64,000 bases of DNA from CAZHYV01 sp964537055 (GCA_964537055.1 CAZHYV010000006.1:159587-223586); one strand, 5' to 3'; counted from the first letter of the stretch, positions 54,101-62,317 are shown. The notes: generated by a model from the sequence alone, not told the origin. Program-made: numbers and translations.

Positions 54101-54319
54101 TCTGCAGCTAGCGAGCCCTGCTAGCGCCATCGAAGCTCCCATAAGGTGCATGAAGCTTCTTCGGCTGATCGGATGGCTCAATTCAGAGGCGCCTTGAGGG
54201 AATTCTCGCTCTACATATTCTCGAAATTCTTTTGTCTGGCTTAACTCATCCAGACTGCGCCAGTAGGTTTTTTCGCCTGGTTTGGGTGATGGCCATAAAA
54301 AGGGTGTTCGTTTGCTCAT
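51149..54319 (-). CDS. actB: alternative complex III iron-sulfur/molybdopterin-like subunit ActB
   Basis: A 1056-residue periplasmic protein. A twin-arginine signal (SRRSFM, residues 52-57) runs into a lipobox-like LASC (Cys72). A molybdopterin-oxidoreductase-like domain, which lacks the cofactor in this family, occupies about 80-740. A four-cluster ferredoxin domain follows: CIGCGACTIACQ, CMHCENAPCENVCP, CIGTRYCSNNCP and CTYCVQRI with CAQACPADA. It passes electrons from quinol to the hemes. The start at 54319 overlaps the actA stop (ATGA). Confidence 0.95.
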   Translation of the reverse strand: MSKRTPFLWPSPKPGEKTYWRSLDELSQTKEFREYVEREFPQGASELSHPISRRSFMHLMGASMALAGLASCRRPEEKILPYSKQPENTVLGIPKYYATAMGLGKQILGLLVESNEGRPTKIEGNPDHPSSLGSTNTFAQAAILDLYDPDRSQTPLSQGKAIDTSTLVAQLTQLHKSLTKNQGQGFSIISGYIHSPVLLSLRSELLQKFPKSTWHVWEPVNDDNAREGSRIAFGQDYYEQIQLEQAKVIVSIDADFLGTGPDSVRNARLFAKRRIPHPLGLNRLYSIESAWTITGTSADHRLCLRPSEILKAVIQLAVLLQGHGVAIDLPVSWKSMASKEHTPSQFLSALAKDLVESKEQGVLLMAGESQPKEIHALLHVINQALRAGGTIASTSVYYPSMDTDLSLCRESIRELADRLGQGQVETLLVLDSNPAYTAPADLAFQEKMKKVKHLIHLGLYQDETGSLAHTHIPMAHFLEAWGDVVSYDGTTSIVQPLIAPLYQGWSSIEVLSLLLTGVKSSGHDVIKNFWVGILQGINKQTLSNQPSDAAKAKESPDLKHPEQLLWHRSLKAGLLKLHGESWESPLKAPSVAPSLQKEKVSQALAAFRLPQSTRLEIILPPDYSVYDGRFANNGWLQELPDPITKLVWDNAALLSPKTAKALGVANDDLIKIESGGRSVEAAVHVVPGHAEDTIQLNLGYGRNVVGRIGQGAGFNAYALRTSAVLQQGFGEGNVTALGKKYDDPRDKNWIDIVHVSGLASTQDHFSMEGRDIVQELTAKEVEQGKGSHKPHVPLKALWERPREFTEGQQWGMAIDLSKCIGCGACTIACQSENNIPLVGKAQVRKGREMHWIRVDRYFSGEHEGDGPIEAVHQPVPCMHCENAPCENVCPVAATLHSPDGLNDMAYNRCIGTRYCSNNCPYKVRRFNFLDWRGDVKEVEKLKYNPDVTLRSRGVMEKCTYCVQRIRGAQQDAKKHGDTHVADGKVTPACAQACPADAIVFGDIRDASSRVSQLKRDQRNYDLLGELNTKPRTSYLSRVRNPNPLLETSKKEASHHE

Positions 54320-55017
54320 CGGTGACATCCTGAACAATAAGTTGGAGGATTAATAGGATTGTCATTGTTTGCATGACCCTCCATAAGTTTTTTGCCATAC
54401 GATTCCCTTGTCTCACCTGGTGGTGGCTTCCAGTCCATCTTTGTTACCTCTACAGGAGGACGAATGTGGCCTGTGGGATTTCTATGGCAATCTAAACACC
54501 ACCCCATGCTGAGGGGTTCTACTTGCTTTACTTGGATCATTTGATCAACGCGGCCGTGACAATCTACACAGGCAACCCCACGATTTACGTGGCTGCTGTG
54601 ATTAAAATAAACATAGTCAGGCAATTTATGGATACGGATCCAAGGGATCGGAATATCTGAAGCAAAGCTGTCACGAACAGGCTTTAGTAGTTCGGATTGG
54701 GCTTTCACTTGAGCATGGCAATTCATACAGGTCTGGGTGGGAGGAACCGAGGCAACCGACGATTTTTCTACCGACGTGTGGCAATAACGACAATCGATCC
54801 CCAGATCCCCAGCATGAAGTTTATGGCTGTAAGGCACAGGTTGCTTCGGTGAATAACCTACGTCGGTATGTTTGGGAGAACCATAATACCAAAGCAGGGT
54901 GATTACCAATCCTAGGGCCGAGACAATCGCTGCAGCAGACAACAAGGGAAGACGGTTCGCCCAAGAAGGGAAAACAAAAGAAATAGCAGAGGTGTGAGAA
55001 GAATCTGGTTGTGTCAT
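54316..55017 (-). CDS. actA: alternative complex III pentaheme cytochrome ActA
   Basis: A 233-residue membrane-anchored cytochrome with an N-terminal helix (about residues 20-45) and five CxxCH motifs: CRYCH, CMNCH, CVDCH, CLDCH and CSGCH, the last at the C-terminus. ActA is the first gene of the actABCDEF-SCO-cta operon on this strand and probably carries electrons to ActE or the oxidase. Confidence 0.95.
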   Translation of the reverse strand: MTQPDSSHTSAISFVFPSWANRLPLLSAAAIVSALGLVITLLWYYGSPKHTDVGYSPKQPVPYSHKLHAGDLGIDCRYCHTSVEKSSVASVPPTQTCMNCHAQVKAQSELLKPVRDSFASDIPIPWIRIHKLPDYVYFNHSSHVNRGVACVDCHGRVDQMIQVKQVEPLSMGWCLDCHRNPTGHIRPPVEVTKMDWKPPPGETRESYGKKLMEGHANNDNPINPPTYCSGCHR

Positions 55018-55359
55018 ATGTTCAACCTATCCAGCATTGCTTTCGTATGATTCATATTTATGTCCATAAAGACCATCCGCCATTCTGCTATACCCATATC
55101 AAATCTACAATTTTTCGAATTGTAAGGACAGATTATCTCTCAACCCCAATGCGCGTAGATCATAAGAGATTGGAGTCGGAGTTTATATACTCCGAACTAG
55201 CAATCTATGCAAGAGTTGATTCATGAAGTTTTTAGAAAATTTTTACTCGCAAGGGTAAAGACAGAAAGGGAGGCCGATTTATTTATACAGATGGGTTCCC
55301 TAGATACTCATATTTTGAGTCTAAGAACTTATTCGTTCTGGCTTGCATAGAATCTGCAC
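55018..55359 (-). other. upstream region of the act-cta operon (no gene)
   Basis: A 342-base region between actA and the coiled-coil gene; both genes lie on the minus strand. No reliable coding sequence. It must contain the promoter for the respiratory operon and holds an inverted repeat (separate entry) and an imperfect hairpin, ACAATT-TTTCG-AATTGT, near 55110. Confidence 0.5.
55176..55195. promoter_or_regulatory. inverted repeat, candidate operator upstream of actA
   Basis: TCGGAGT and ACTCCGA form perfect 7-base arms separated by TTATAT, about 160 bases before actA. There is no T-run after it, so it looks like a regulator-binding palindrome rather than a terminator. The binding protein is unknown. 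Confidence 0.4.
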
Positions 55360-55653
55360 TTATGAGGGATTTCCCTGGTTAGAGTGCTTTTGAAATGCAG
55401 CCTTAACCTCTGCGATGGTCTTCTCGATGCCTGCCTTGACCCCTTCCCACTTGTCATCGCTAGTGGCCTGAGCTTCTTCCCATTTCATTTTTAGTTCTTC
55501 ATACCTTTTTTGAAGATGATCCCATTGTTCAGCGAAAGCTACCTTTGCATCTGCTGTTTTGTTTCTTGCCATGGCTCGAAGGGTCTCTAACTTCTTCCCC
55601 CATTCGTTCAATTGGGCCTCTACTTTTTCTTGATACACTTTTCTCATATCCAT
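55360..55653 (-). CDS. small coiled-coil protein
   Basis: A 97-residue protein made almost entirely of charged heptads (VEAQLNEWGKKLETLRAMA, HLQKRYEELKMKWEEAQ). AGGAGAG lies before the ATG. It resembles small stress-associated coiled-coil proteins but no family is confirmed. It sits just upstream of the act-cta operon region on the same strand. Confidence 0.7.
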   Translation of the reverse strand: MDMRKVYQEKVEAQLNEWGKKLETLRAMARNKTADAKVAFAEQWDHLQKRYEELKMKWEEAQATSDDKWEGVKAGIEKTIAEVKAAFQKHSNQGNPS

Positions 55654-55833
55654 AAAACTCTCTCCTTTGTAAATAACGGTATTAATATAACCATCAACAA
55701 CGAGGCTGCCAGAAATTCAGGGAGTTTTCGTTTGTAAGTTGCTTGCTTGATTTTGATGGAAGCTTGATCTTAGGAACATGTTCCCCTGGCATCTTCAATC
55801 CTCTCCAGGGAGATGCCGGCGTAGTTTATCATG

Positions 55834-57237
55834 TTATCGCGTCTCTAATAAACGCACAGACTCTAGCGCCCAATCGTGTTTATTTCCGCTGATCTTTTCT
55901 GCGCAGTAAGGACAAACGGTTGCATCTGATTCCGAGAGAGGTCCACGGCATACAGGACAATCTAAGAAGGAAAGCCCCCGTACGCTTTTTGCTTGATTTG
56001 AGCGCGTTAGTAAAAATAAATGCCTCATGAAGGTTGGGTTCCCCTCTATGACAGCGCTTGAGCGGATCTCCACCCAGGCTTGGTCTCGGTTTCCTTCTAC
56101 GTCTGTAATTACCTGTCTTAGCTCTGCGCTCCCCACAGCCACCTTAGTAAGTGTGTTGTGCTGCAAAAGAAGTTGCGCCTGGTACTCGGGTTGGGACAGT
56201 GGATGGAGGCAGAACCTAGCTAGTTTCTCCATGCGTCCTGTCGAACGTGCTTCGATCCATTTCCAAAAGAGTACAGAGGCGCGGTCTTCAATTTCTTGAC
56301 GACTTACTGTTGGGTCTCTCTGTGTTAATAGCTCAATTCCTCGAATTTGCTGCTCAAAGGGGGTGGAACTCCATTCTTCGGGTTGGGTAATTTCAGCCAA
56401 TACAAAATCATACTCTCCTGAATTGACAATAGCTTGACAGTGGTCGCATTTTACCGAGTTGGACACAGGAAAATTCGCTCCGCAGTTTGGACAACGTCCT
56501 TCAAATGCAGCTCCTTTGTTGTTGCTCAAGCGCCCCTTCCTTCGGAGAAAAGACCATACTTCTTCATAAGGTACGACATTTGTCTGCTTGGCGAGTCGTT
56601 TGGCTTCCTCAGCGGTTGCATTTAAAGGAACATCGACATCGCGCGCTTGCCCGATCATTCGTACATGGATCGTATCCCAAAGGGGATCACTATCCGCAGA
56701 CAAAAATTCAGCCCCAAGAACGTTCCATTCGTCCATAAAATTTCGAATCCCTTGAGAGCGTAGTAAATGGAGCTGGGTTTGAAATCGGATATAGACTCCA
56801 TCTGATAGAAACCGACGAACGGGTTCCATTTGATTCTCGACCCAACCTTCATTGAGACGAGACATGATCATTTTCGCCTTTTCCAAAAACAAAGAGAGGT
56901 CAAACTGAGGATCATAACTTTGAAGCTGGAAAAGCCCATGCATTTGTTGAGTACGGTTTCCAATCACAGGAGGCCGTCCAGAAGACTTTTTGCTTGAGAG
57001 AAGTGAGTAGGCAACGATGATGACAATAATCGCAATTGCTGCAGGAAGAGAAATTTCACCGCTTCCTCCCGAGTACGTTCCCGAGGAGCCCCCATACGAA
57101 GGCCCCGAGTAACTTCCTCCGTAACTGCCACCACCGCTATAATTTTCTCCTCCACCCGGTCTAGCAAAAACATGGGTAGACATCCCGAAGAAAAACCAAA
57201 GTCCTACAGCAAACACGAGGAATCGAGACGATCTCAT
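55834..57237 (-). CDS. Tim44-like membrane protein with two zinc ribbons
   Basis: A 467-residue protein with a signal peptide, a Gly/Ser/Tyr-rich segment (GGSYGGSYSGPSYGGSS), a transmembrane helix (LPAAIAIIVIIVAYSLL), and Tim44-like domains starting near LYDPQ-like FDLSLFLEKAKMIMSRLNE. Two zinc-ribbon-like pairs are present: CPNCG with CDHC in the middle, and CPVC with CPYC near the C-terminus. Tim44-like domains bind membranes or protein partners; the zinc ribbons are an unusual addition. Function unknown. Confidence 0.75.
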   Translation of the reverse strand: MRSSRFLVFAVGLWFFFGMSTHVFARPGGGENYSGGGSYGGSYSGPSYGGSSGTYSGGSGEISLPAAIAIIVIIVAYSLLSSKKSSGRPPVIGNRTQQMHGLFQLQSYDPQFDLSLFLEKAKMIMSRLNEGWVENQMEPVRRFLSDGVYIRFQTQLHLLRSQGIRNFMDEWNVLGAEFLSADSDPLWDTIHVRMIGQARDVDVPLNATAEEAKRLAKQTNVVPYEEVWSFLRRKGRLSNNKGAAFEGRCPNCGANFPVSNSVKCDHCQAIVNSGEYDFVLAEITQPEEWSSTPFEQQIRGIELLTQRDPTVSRQEIEDRASVLFWKWIEARSTGRMEKLARFCLHPLSQPEYQAQLLLQHNTLTKVAVGSAELRQVITDVEGNRDQAWVEIRSSAVIEGNPTFMRHLFLLTRSNQAKSVRGLSFLDCPVCRGPLSESDATVCPYCAEKISGNKHDWALESVRLLETR

Positions 57238-57346
57238 GAAAACAGTGTACTTGATTCATAAAACAACGTCACGAAGAAAGGATAAGGAGCTGTATTTTAA
57301 AAAGAAATCGGGGCTAGCTTCTAGAAGCGATAGCACATCCAATCAT

Positions 57347-58138
57347 TTAGAATCGATATCGTAAGCCGGCCGTGGGTCCGAGGATTTGGTAGGTCATTGG
57401 AAAAAAGAACGGAAATCCCCTAGAAGGAAGGGCAGGGATGAGCGCAAAGTCAAACCCTATGGTGAGGGCAAGTCCATGCGGACGAGAAAGGTGAAAAACG
57501 CCCTGGAGGCCTACCATTGCTAACATTCGATGCAGGTGAGGAGAAGGATCGGCGAGGTACTCAGTAAGTCCTCCTTCGGCTTCTCTCCTCGCTTCTTCTT
57601 TTGTAAATACCAATTCGATCCCGGGTGCATACGTATAATCATACCCAAACCCCATTCGGATTCCTAAAGCAAAGAGCCTTTGGTTTCCAAAGAAAATTTC
57701 TGGAGAAAAGCCAAGAGTCGCTTGGAAATGGGTGATTGTATGGCCCTGACTTTCTGGGCTATGGCCTAATGCAAAGCGTGCCTGAACAAAGAGGTCCATG
57801 CACGTAGACCTAGCTGAGACTTGACAGGTCGAAAAGAGGAGAAAAGAAGGTGAAAGTGCGAGTGAAAATCCAGGCGTCTTAGGGATTAAAGTTGTTACAA
57901 ATCCAGTAGGTTCTGGATTGCTGCGTGTAGGCGGCGTGACTCCAGAGATCTCATAAAGACGTCCGTACTCAAATGTAGGTCCTACCTCAAACGCAAGTCC
58001 ACCTCTGGACTTTTCTTTGGGCTTGGAAGAAAGAGGCGAAAGCATCTCGGGTTCTGCAGCCTGGACAAAAAAGGTGAATCTCGTAGTAAGAATGAGAAAG
58101 AAAGAGAATGTAATTGTAAAAAATTTCTGTCGGCTCAT
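57347..58138 (-). CDS. outer-membrane beta-barrel-like protein
   Basis: A 263-residue exported protein. The ATG at 58138 gives a signal peptide ending near VQAAE; the frame is open 22 codons further upstream. Beta-strand pattern runs to the C-terminal GPTAGLRYRF, whose final Phe fits a BAM signal. Two cysteines (CQVSARSTC) are close together. No family is recognised. Confidence 0.65.
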   Translation of the reverse strand: MSRQKFFTITFSFFLILTTRFTFFVQAAEPEMLSPLSSKPKEKSRGGLAFEVGPTFEYGRLYEISGVTPPTRSNPEPTGFVTTLIPKTPGFSLALSPSFLLFSTCQVSARSTCMDLFVQARFALGHSPESQGHTITHFQATLGFSPEIFFGNQRLFALGIRMGFGYDYTYAPGIELVFTKEEARREAEGGLTEYLADPSPHLHRMLAMVGLQGVFHLSRPHGLALTIGFDFALIPALPSRGFPFFFPMTYQILGPTAGLRYRF

Positions 58139-58237
58139 AATTTTTCTTACCAAGAAAGGCTGCAGATAGCAAGGGGCGTATCCAAGGGATATATCTATAA
58201 ACAACAGCCCTTACGAGAAGAAGCGTAGAAAAAACAA

Positions 58238-58266
58238 TTGACACCCTGCCTCAAAAAAACTAAGCT
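58238..58266 (+). promoter_or_regulatory. candidate promoter of pyrG
   Basis: A perfect TTGACA (58238-58243) is followed after 17 bases by TAAGCT (58261-58266). It ends 54 bases before the pyrG start. The -10 match is weak. Confidence 0.45.
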
Positions 58267-58320
58267 GGCATTCCCTGTAAGCCTAAGATCCTTTCTGCAC
58301 GTAATTACGGGGAGTCCTAA

Positions 58321-59958
58321 ATGAAATTTGTACCAGCCTATGATAGGCAAACCAAGTATATTTTTGTAACAGGCGGCGTTGTTTCTTCTTTAGGCAAAGG
58401 AGTTGCCGCTGCTTCCATCGCCATGCTGCTTGAGGCCCGTGGGCTGAAAGTCACTATGCTCAAGCTAGACCCGTACATCAATGTAGATGCGGGCACGATG
58501 AATCCATTTCAACACGGCGAGGTATTTGTAACCGACGATGGAGCAGAAACTGACCTGGATTTGGGTCATTATGAACGCTTTATTTCAGCGCCCATGAGCC
58601 GGAAGAATAATGTCACCACAGGGCAGATTTATCAATCCGTGATTCAAAAAGAACGAAGGGGAGATTATCTTGGTGCTACCGTCCAAGTGATTCCTCATAT
58701 TACGGAAGAGATCAAAGAGCGGATCCGTGTGTTCCATGGTCAGTACGATGTCGTTCTTGTAGAAATTGGCGGCACGGTCGGAGATATTGAGTCGCTCCCT
58801 TTCCTAGAAGCGAGCCGTCAACTTCGGCACGAGCTCGGTTCCCATAATAGCATTTCGATCCATCTTACGTTAGTTCCCTACATTGCGACTGCGGGTGAGC
58901 TTAAGACGAAACCCACCCAACATTCTGTGCAAAAACTAAGAGAGATTGGCATCTCTCCGGATATGCTTTTGTGCCGGTGTGATCGTCCTTTAGATACATC
59001 CATCCGTCAGAAAATCGCTCTATTCTCTAACGTGCCTAACGATGCGGTATTTACCTCTCAAGATCTTCCCTCGATTTATTGGGTTCCCCTCCATTTACAT
59101 GAGCAAGGGGTCGATGGAAAAATTTGCGATCTTCTCAAGATAGAAACTCGTCCTCCAGATTTACAAGCATGGAATCATCTGCTTACAGCGATGGAGCATC
59201 GAACTGAAGAAGTATCGATTGGAATCGTGGGAAAATATATCGATCTTGTGGAATCTTACAAGAGTTTGAATGAGGCTCTGATTCATGGTGCAATCGCCTC
59301 AAAGGTAAAAGGGAACCTTCGTTTTATTGATGCTGAGGAAGTAGAAAAGCAGGGTGCCGATTCTCTTTTGCAGGGACTCCACGCTATTTTGGTACCTGGC
59401 GGATTTGGTGCTCGAGGAATCGAGGGAAAGATCGCAGCGATCCGCTATGCCCGGGAGAAAAAGGTTCCTTTCTTTGGGATTTGTCTTGGGATGCAGGTCG
59501 CAGTGATCGAGTTTGCCCGTAACGTTGTGGGCTGGGCTGATGCTAACTCCTCAGAATTTGATCCAAAGACGCCTCATCCTGTCATTGACCTCATGAGTGA
59601 GCAGCATAGCGTCTCTGACCGAGGGGGCACCATGAGGCTGGGGAATTATCTATGCAATCTTAAGGAAGGAACCCAGACCGCAATTGCGTACGGGGCAAAA
59701 GAAATTTCAGAGAGACACCGACATCGCTTTGAGGTAAACAACCAATTGCTTGATCATCTCACCCAAAAAGGGTTGCTTGTCTCAGGCGTGTTTCAGGAAA
59801 GACAACTGGTAGAAACGATTGAGCTTACAGACCATCCTTACTTCGTCGGCTGTCAGTTTCATCCCGAGTTTAAAAGCAAGCCCCTCAAACCACATCCGCT
59901 ATTTGCTCAGTTTGTGAAAGCCGCCATCCGCTACAAAAGTAAGCGTGAGACTGTTTGA
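58321..59958 (+). CDS. pyrG: CTP synthase
   Basis: A 545-residue enzyme that makes CTP from UTP with glutamine as the ammonia source. The N-terminal synthetase domain shows FVTGGVVSSLGKGVAAA and KLDPYINVDAGTM. The C-terminal class I amidotransferase domain has nucleophile FFGICLGMQ and a late CQFHPE. A GGGGAG ribosome site precedes the ATG. It converges with the sigma-like gene, with a 19-base gap. Confidence 0.97.
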   Translation: MKFVPAYDRQTKYIFVTGGVVSSLGKGVAAASIAMLLEARGLKVTMLKLDPYINVDAGTMNPFQHGEVFVTDDGAETDLDLGHYERFISAPMSRKNNVTTGQIYQSVIQKERRGDYLGATVQVIPHITEEIKERIRVFHGQYDVVLVEIGGTVGDIESLPFLEASRQLRHELGSHNSISIHLTLVPYIATAGELKTKPTQHSVQKLREIGISPDMLLCRCDRPLDTSIRQKIALFSNVPNDAVFTSQDLPSIYWVPLHLHEQGVDGKICDLLKIETRPPDLQAWNHLLTAMEHRTEEVSIGIVGKYIDLVESYKSLNEALIHGAIASKVKGNLRFIDAEEVEKQGADSLLQGLHAILVPGGFGARGIEGKIAAIRYAREKKVPFFGICLGMQVAVIEFARNVVGWADANSSEFDPKTPHPVIDLMSEQHSVSDRGGTMRLGNYLCNLKEGTQTAIAYGAKEISERHRHRFEVNNQLLDHLTQKGLLVSGVFQERQLVETIELTDHPYFVGCQFHPEFKSKPLKPHPLFAQFVKAAIRYKSKRETV

Positions 59959-59977
59959 TTTTTTAAGCAGAAAATTC

Positions 59978-60484
59978 TTAAGAAAAATCTTTTTCGGGGC
60001 TCACAGCTTTTAGTTTAGCGAGCCCTCGAACCTCTACCTGACGGATTCGTTCCCGGGTAAGGTTTAAAATTTTTCCGACTTCCTCTAACGTAGTCCCTCC
60101 TCGATCGGCTACATCGAGCGAACATGTATGTGTCATATCCCATACATTGAGGTGAGGAAAGTTCAGCTTGATACTTCCTGTAACTGGATTTACATCTAGG
60201 AAAAGATGGTGTTTACAAGAAACCCAAGGGCAAGGACGAGAGCTACCCATACATTCTTTTCGAATTTGGGGCCTTTCGGAATCATCAAAACTACTGAGGA
60301 GGGCGCTTTGGCGAAGCTCTTCTTTGGTTAAGCGTTTGGGGGCAATGGTCTTGCTTCGGGATTTTCGTTTGTGCTGCGCCCCTCGTTTTAGGGTAAGGGT
60401 GCTCTGCTCACTAAGGGATTCATTCTCCCTAAGATCTTCTTTCAATTCGAAGTTAGGCTTGTTTGTATTTTCTTTCTGCACCAT
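59978..60484 (-). CDS. sigma-70 region-4-like DNA-binding protein
   Basis: A 168-residue protein. The C-terminal HTH (GGTTLEEVGKILNLTRERIRQVEVRG) matches sigma-70 region 4.2; in short form TLEEVGKILNLTRERIRQVE. No region 2 is present, so it is not a full sigma factor. Before the HTH is a CPWVSCKHH segment that could bind a metal, and a basic N-terminal tail. The ATG at 60484 has GGAGG upstream. It may act as a transcription regulator or accessory sigma-like factor. Confidence 0.7.
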   Translation of the reverse strand: MVQKENTNKPNFELKEDLRENESLSEQSTLTLKRGAQHKRKSRSKTIAPKRLTKEELRQSALLSSFDDSERPQIRKECMGSSRPCPWVSCKHHLFLDVNPVTGSIKLNFPHLNVWDMTHTCSLDVADRGGTTLEEVGKILNLTRERIRQVEVRGLAKLKAVSPEKDFS

Positions 60485-60522
60485 GTGGGGTCCTCCGGGT
60501 AAAGCTGGCTCTGCCAAAACTG

Positions 60523-61140
60523 CTACAGCAGATCCTCTGCGCCTATTGATGTACCGCTTGCAAAAGCTCTTTCACGAGCGGCACGCTTCAGTGGAGAGAT
60601 GATTTGTCTCTCAAGTTGCTCAATTTTTCGAAACATCAGCTGGCTTGACTTTTGGAGCGAAGAAAGTTCCTTTAAAAGTTCCTTTCGGTGCTCTTTCTCA
60701 AAAGCTCCTGCTTGAAGTTCTTGTTCAAAACCTTCAAATAGCGATGAAAAGCCTTGTTCGAGCGTCTCTAGTTCGTTAGCAAAACGTAAGAAAGAGCGCT
60801 GGATATCTTCAATGGTATAGCTAGCGGCCATCATCTGTCGGATCGTATTAATTCTCCGGATGGTGGTGGAGGGGTAAAGCCCCATCGAACCTTGATGCTT
60901 CCCCTTTCGTCCTATTCGCCGGCTTCTCCCTAGCAAACCTAGTTGTACATACTTTCTAAATGTCGCCTCAGACAGGTGAAATCCTCGATCAGCAAACAAC
61001 TCAAGAACCTGGGCAAGGGACAACCCATCTGTATTCATTTGTTCGATCTGCTCTAGTTCATTATCGTGAAATAACTCTTGGGATTCGCTTTCAGTTCCAT
61101 AAGCTTGATTCGCGATTTTCTTATTTAAAATCAATGACAT
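60523..61140 (-). CDS. MerR-like transcription regulator
   Basis: A 205-residue protein. A MerR-like helix-turn-helix lies at about 45-115 (LSLAQVLELFADRGFHLS, then RKYVQLGLLGRSRR, YPSTTIRRINTIRQMM). A long helical/coiled stretch (about 120-190, LEQGFSSLFEGFEQELQ) suggests dimerisation. No metal-binding cysteines are visible. It is upstream of the sigma-region-4 gene on the same strand, separated by 38 bases. Confidence 0.75.
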   Translation of the reverse strand: MSLILNKKIANQAYGTESESQELFHDNELEQIEQMNTDGLSLAQVLELFADRGFHLSEATFRKYVQLGLLGRSRRIGRKGKHQGSMGLYPSTTIRRINTIRQMMAASYTIEDIQRSFLRFANELETLEQGFSSLFEGFEQELQAGAFEKEHRKELLKELSSLQKSSQLMFRKIEQLERQIISPLKRAARERAFASGTSIGAEDLL

Positions 61141-61623
61141 TTCTCTATATCGTTATTTGTTTTAACTACGCTGAATGTATTCTACTCAATAGAAAATAGG
61201 CAAGAGAAAAAATTAAAAATTATTACTGAACATAAAGGCAGATTGGTTTTTAATCCGGCTGGTGCTGAACAGCTGTTTTGGTAAGTAAGAAGAGCCTATG
61301 AAAGTAAGAGTAGGCTTGTGTGTGTGTTAGGTAGGGGCAAAGCTAAACAAATCTGAAAAGGTGCTTAAGTTCCGACGAGAAGTCTTTGTACATAGGGAGA
61401 AAGTAGAAAGGAAGCTATCTATTGCGCTGGTATAGACTGTTAGGAAGACTTATAAACAGGTACTGTAATTAAAAGAGTTTCCTGGTTAAAAAATAGATTA
61501 CATTATTAATAGGAATAAAGAATAAAGATAAAAATTTTCTAAAGAAGTTATAAAAAATTGATTAAACGCTATAGCTAATCATATACTTATAAAAATAAAT
61601 ATCGTATTTATTATATTATAAAG
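61141..61623. other. AT-rich intergenic region, no gene
   Basis: A 483-base stretch between the MerR-like gene and the end of nusB. The part from about 61470 to 61620 is very AT-rich. No open frame with coding character or RNA gene is recognised. It should contain the promoter of the MerR-like gene and the nusB terminator. Confidence 0.6.
61586..61612 (-). terminator. weak hairpin terminator of nusB
   Basis: On the minus strand, 12 bases after the nusB stop, AATAAATA and TATTTATT form perfect 8-base arms with a 3-base loop, followed by a run of T. The stem has no G-C pair, so it would be weak. Confidence 0.35.
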
Positions 61624-62088
61624 TTATCTTCCTAAAACAGACTTAGCTTTGTCTAGAATTCCATTGATAAAGGCTGGCGAATTTTGAGTGCCGAAGGACT
61701 TGGCGAGTTCAATCGCTTCATTTATGATGATCTGTGGAGACGTTTTAAGCTGAGTTTGTAGCTCATAAATAGCTATACGTAAAAGATTTCGATCTACCCA
61801 TGTCATTCTCTCAATTCTCCAGTGATGTGATAATTTCTTTATAAGTTCATCAATGTCTGATAGAGAGCGATGGGTGCCAGAAACAAATTGCTTTACTATT
61901 TGTTGCGCTTCTAAGGAAGTAGAATGAACTTGGGAATGGCTTCTCTCGACCTCGTTATCTTCTAAGAGATGGTCATAATAATGAAGATACGCCTGTTCTG
62001 CCGAAAGTTCAGGGTGCATATCTAAGAAGCACATAAGCTGGAGAGATTGTTCTCTCATCTGGCGATCAAGTTGAAGTTTCGAATTCAT
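61624..62088 (-). CDS. nusB: transcription antitermination factor NusB
   Basis: A 154-residue all-helical protein. NusB features are the N-terminal REQSLQLMCFLD helix, a central WRIERMTWVDRNLLRIAIYEL (core MTWVDRNLLRIAIYEL) and the C-terminal INEAIELAKSFGTQNSPAFINGILD (core AFINGILDKA). It binds boxA of rRNA transcripts with NusE. It is a single gene here, with no ribH or glyA neighbour. Confidence 0.93.
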   Translation of the reverse strand: MNSKLQLDRQMREQSLQLMCFLDMHPELSAEQAYLHYYDHLLEDNEVERSHSQVHSTSLEAQQIVKQFVSGTHRSLSDIDELIKKLSHHWRIERMTWVDRNLLRIAIYELQTQLKTSPQIIINEAIELAKSFGTQNSPAFINGILDKAKSVLGR

Positions 62089-62166
62089 CCTGGAGCTTCC
62101 AATTATGCTTGTTTCTTATCCGCATGCTGATTCCTTTATTCCTCTTAGAGAGCTGAGAGAACCAGA

Positions 62167-62238
62167 TGACCCTAACGGGAATCGAACCCGTGTTTTCAAC
62201 GTGAGAGGCTGACGTCCTAGCCGCTAGACGATAGGGCC
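62167..62238 (-). tRNA. tRNA-Glu (anticodon CTC)
   Basis: A 72-nt minus-strand cloverleaf. Acceptor GGCCCTA pairs with TAGGGTC plus A. The anticodon stem TCAGC/GTTGA (one G-T pair) encloses loop CTCTCAC, anticodon CTC. It is the second tRNA-Glu in the window. Confidence 0.93.
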
Positions 62239-62246
62239 AAATTCAA

Positions 62247-62317
62247 TTCGGGGACAGGGATTCGAACCCCGATAAACAGAGTCAGAGTCTGTTGTCCTAC
62301 CGTTAGACGATCCCCGA
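62247..62317 (-). tRNA. tRNA-Gln (anticodon CTG)
   Basis: A 71-nt minus-strand cloverleaf. Acceptor TCGGGGA pairs with TCCCCGA plus A; the 1-72 pair is T-A, as usual for bacterial tRNA-Gln. The anticodon loop is CTCTGAC (anticodon CTG). Confidence 0.93.

Noticed and set aside
55011..55226. 71-codon plus-strand open frame
   Set aside because: It covers the act operon upstream region and the actA start in antisense, and its product is not protein-like.
59959..59985. Bidirectional terminator between pyrG and the sigma-like gene
   Set aside because: TTAAG and CTTAA can pair over only five A/T-rich positions, and the stem runs into the stop codon of the sigma-like gene; too weak to annotate.
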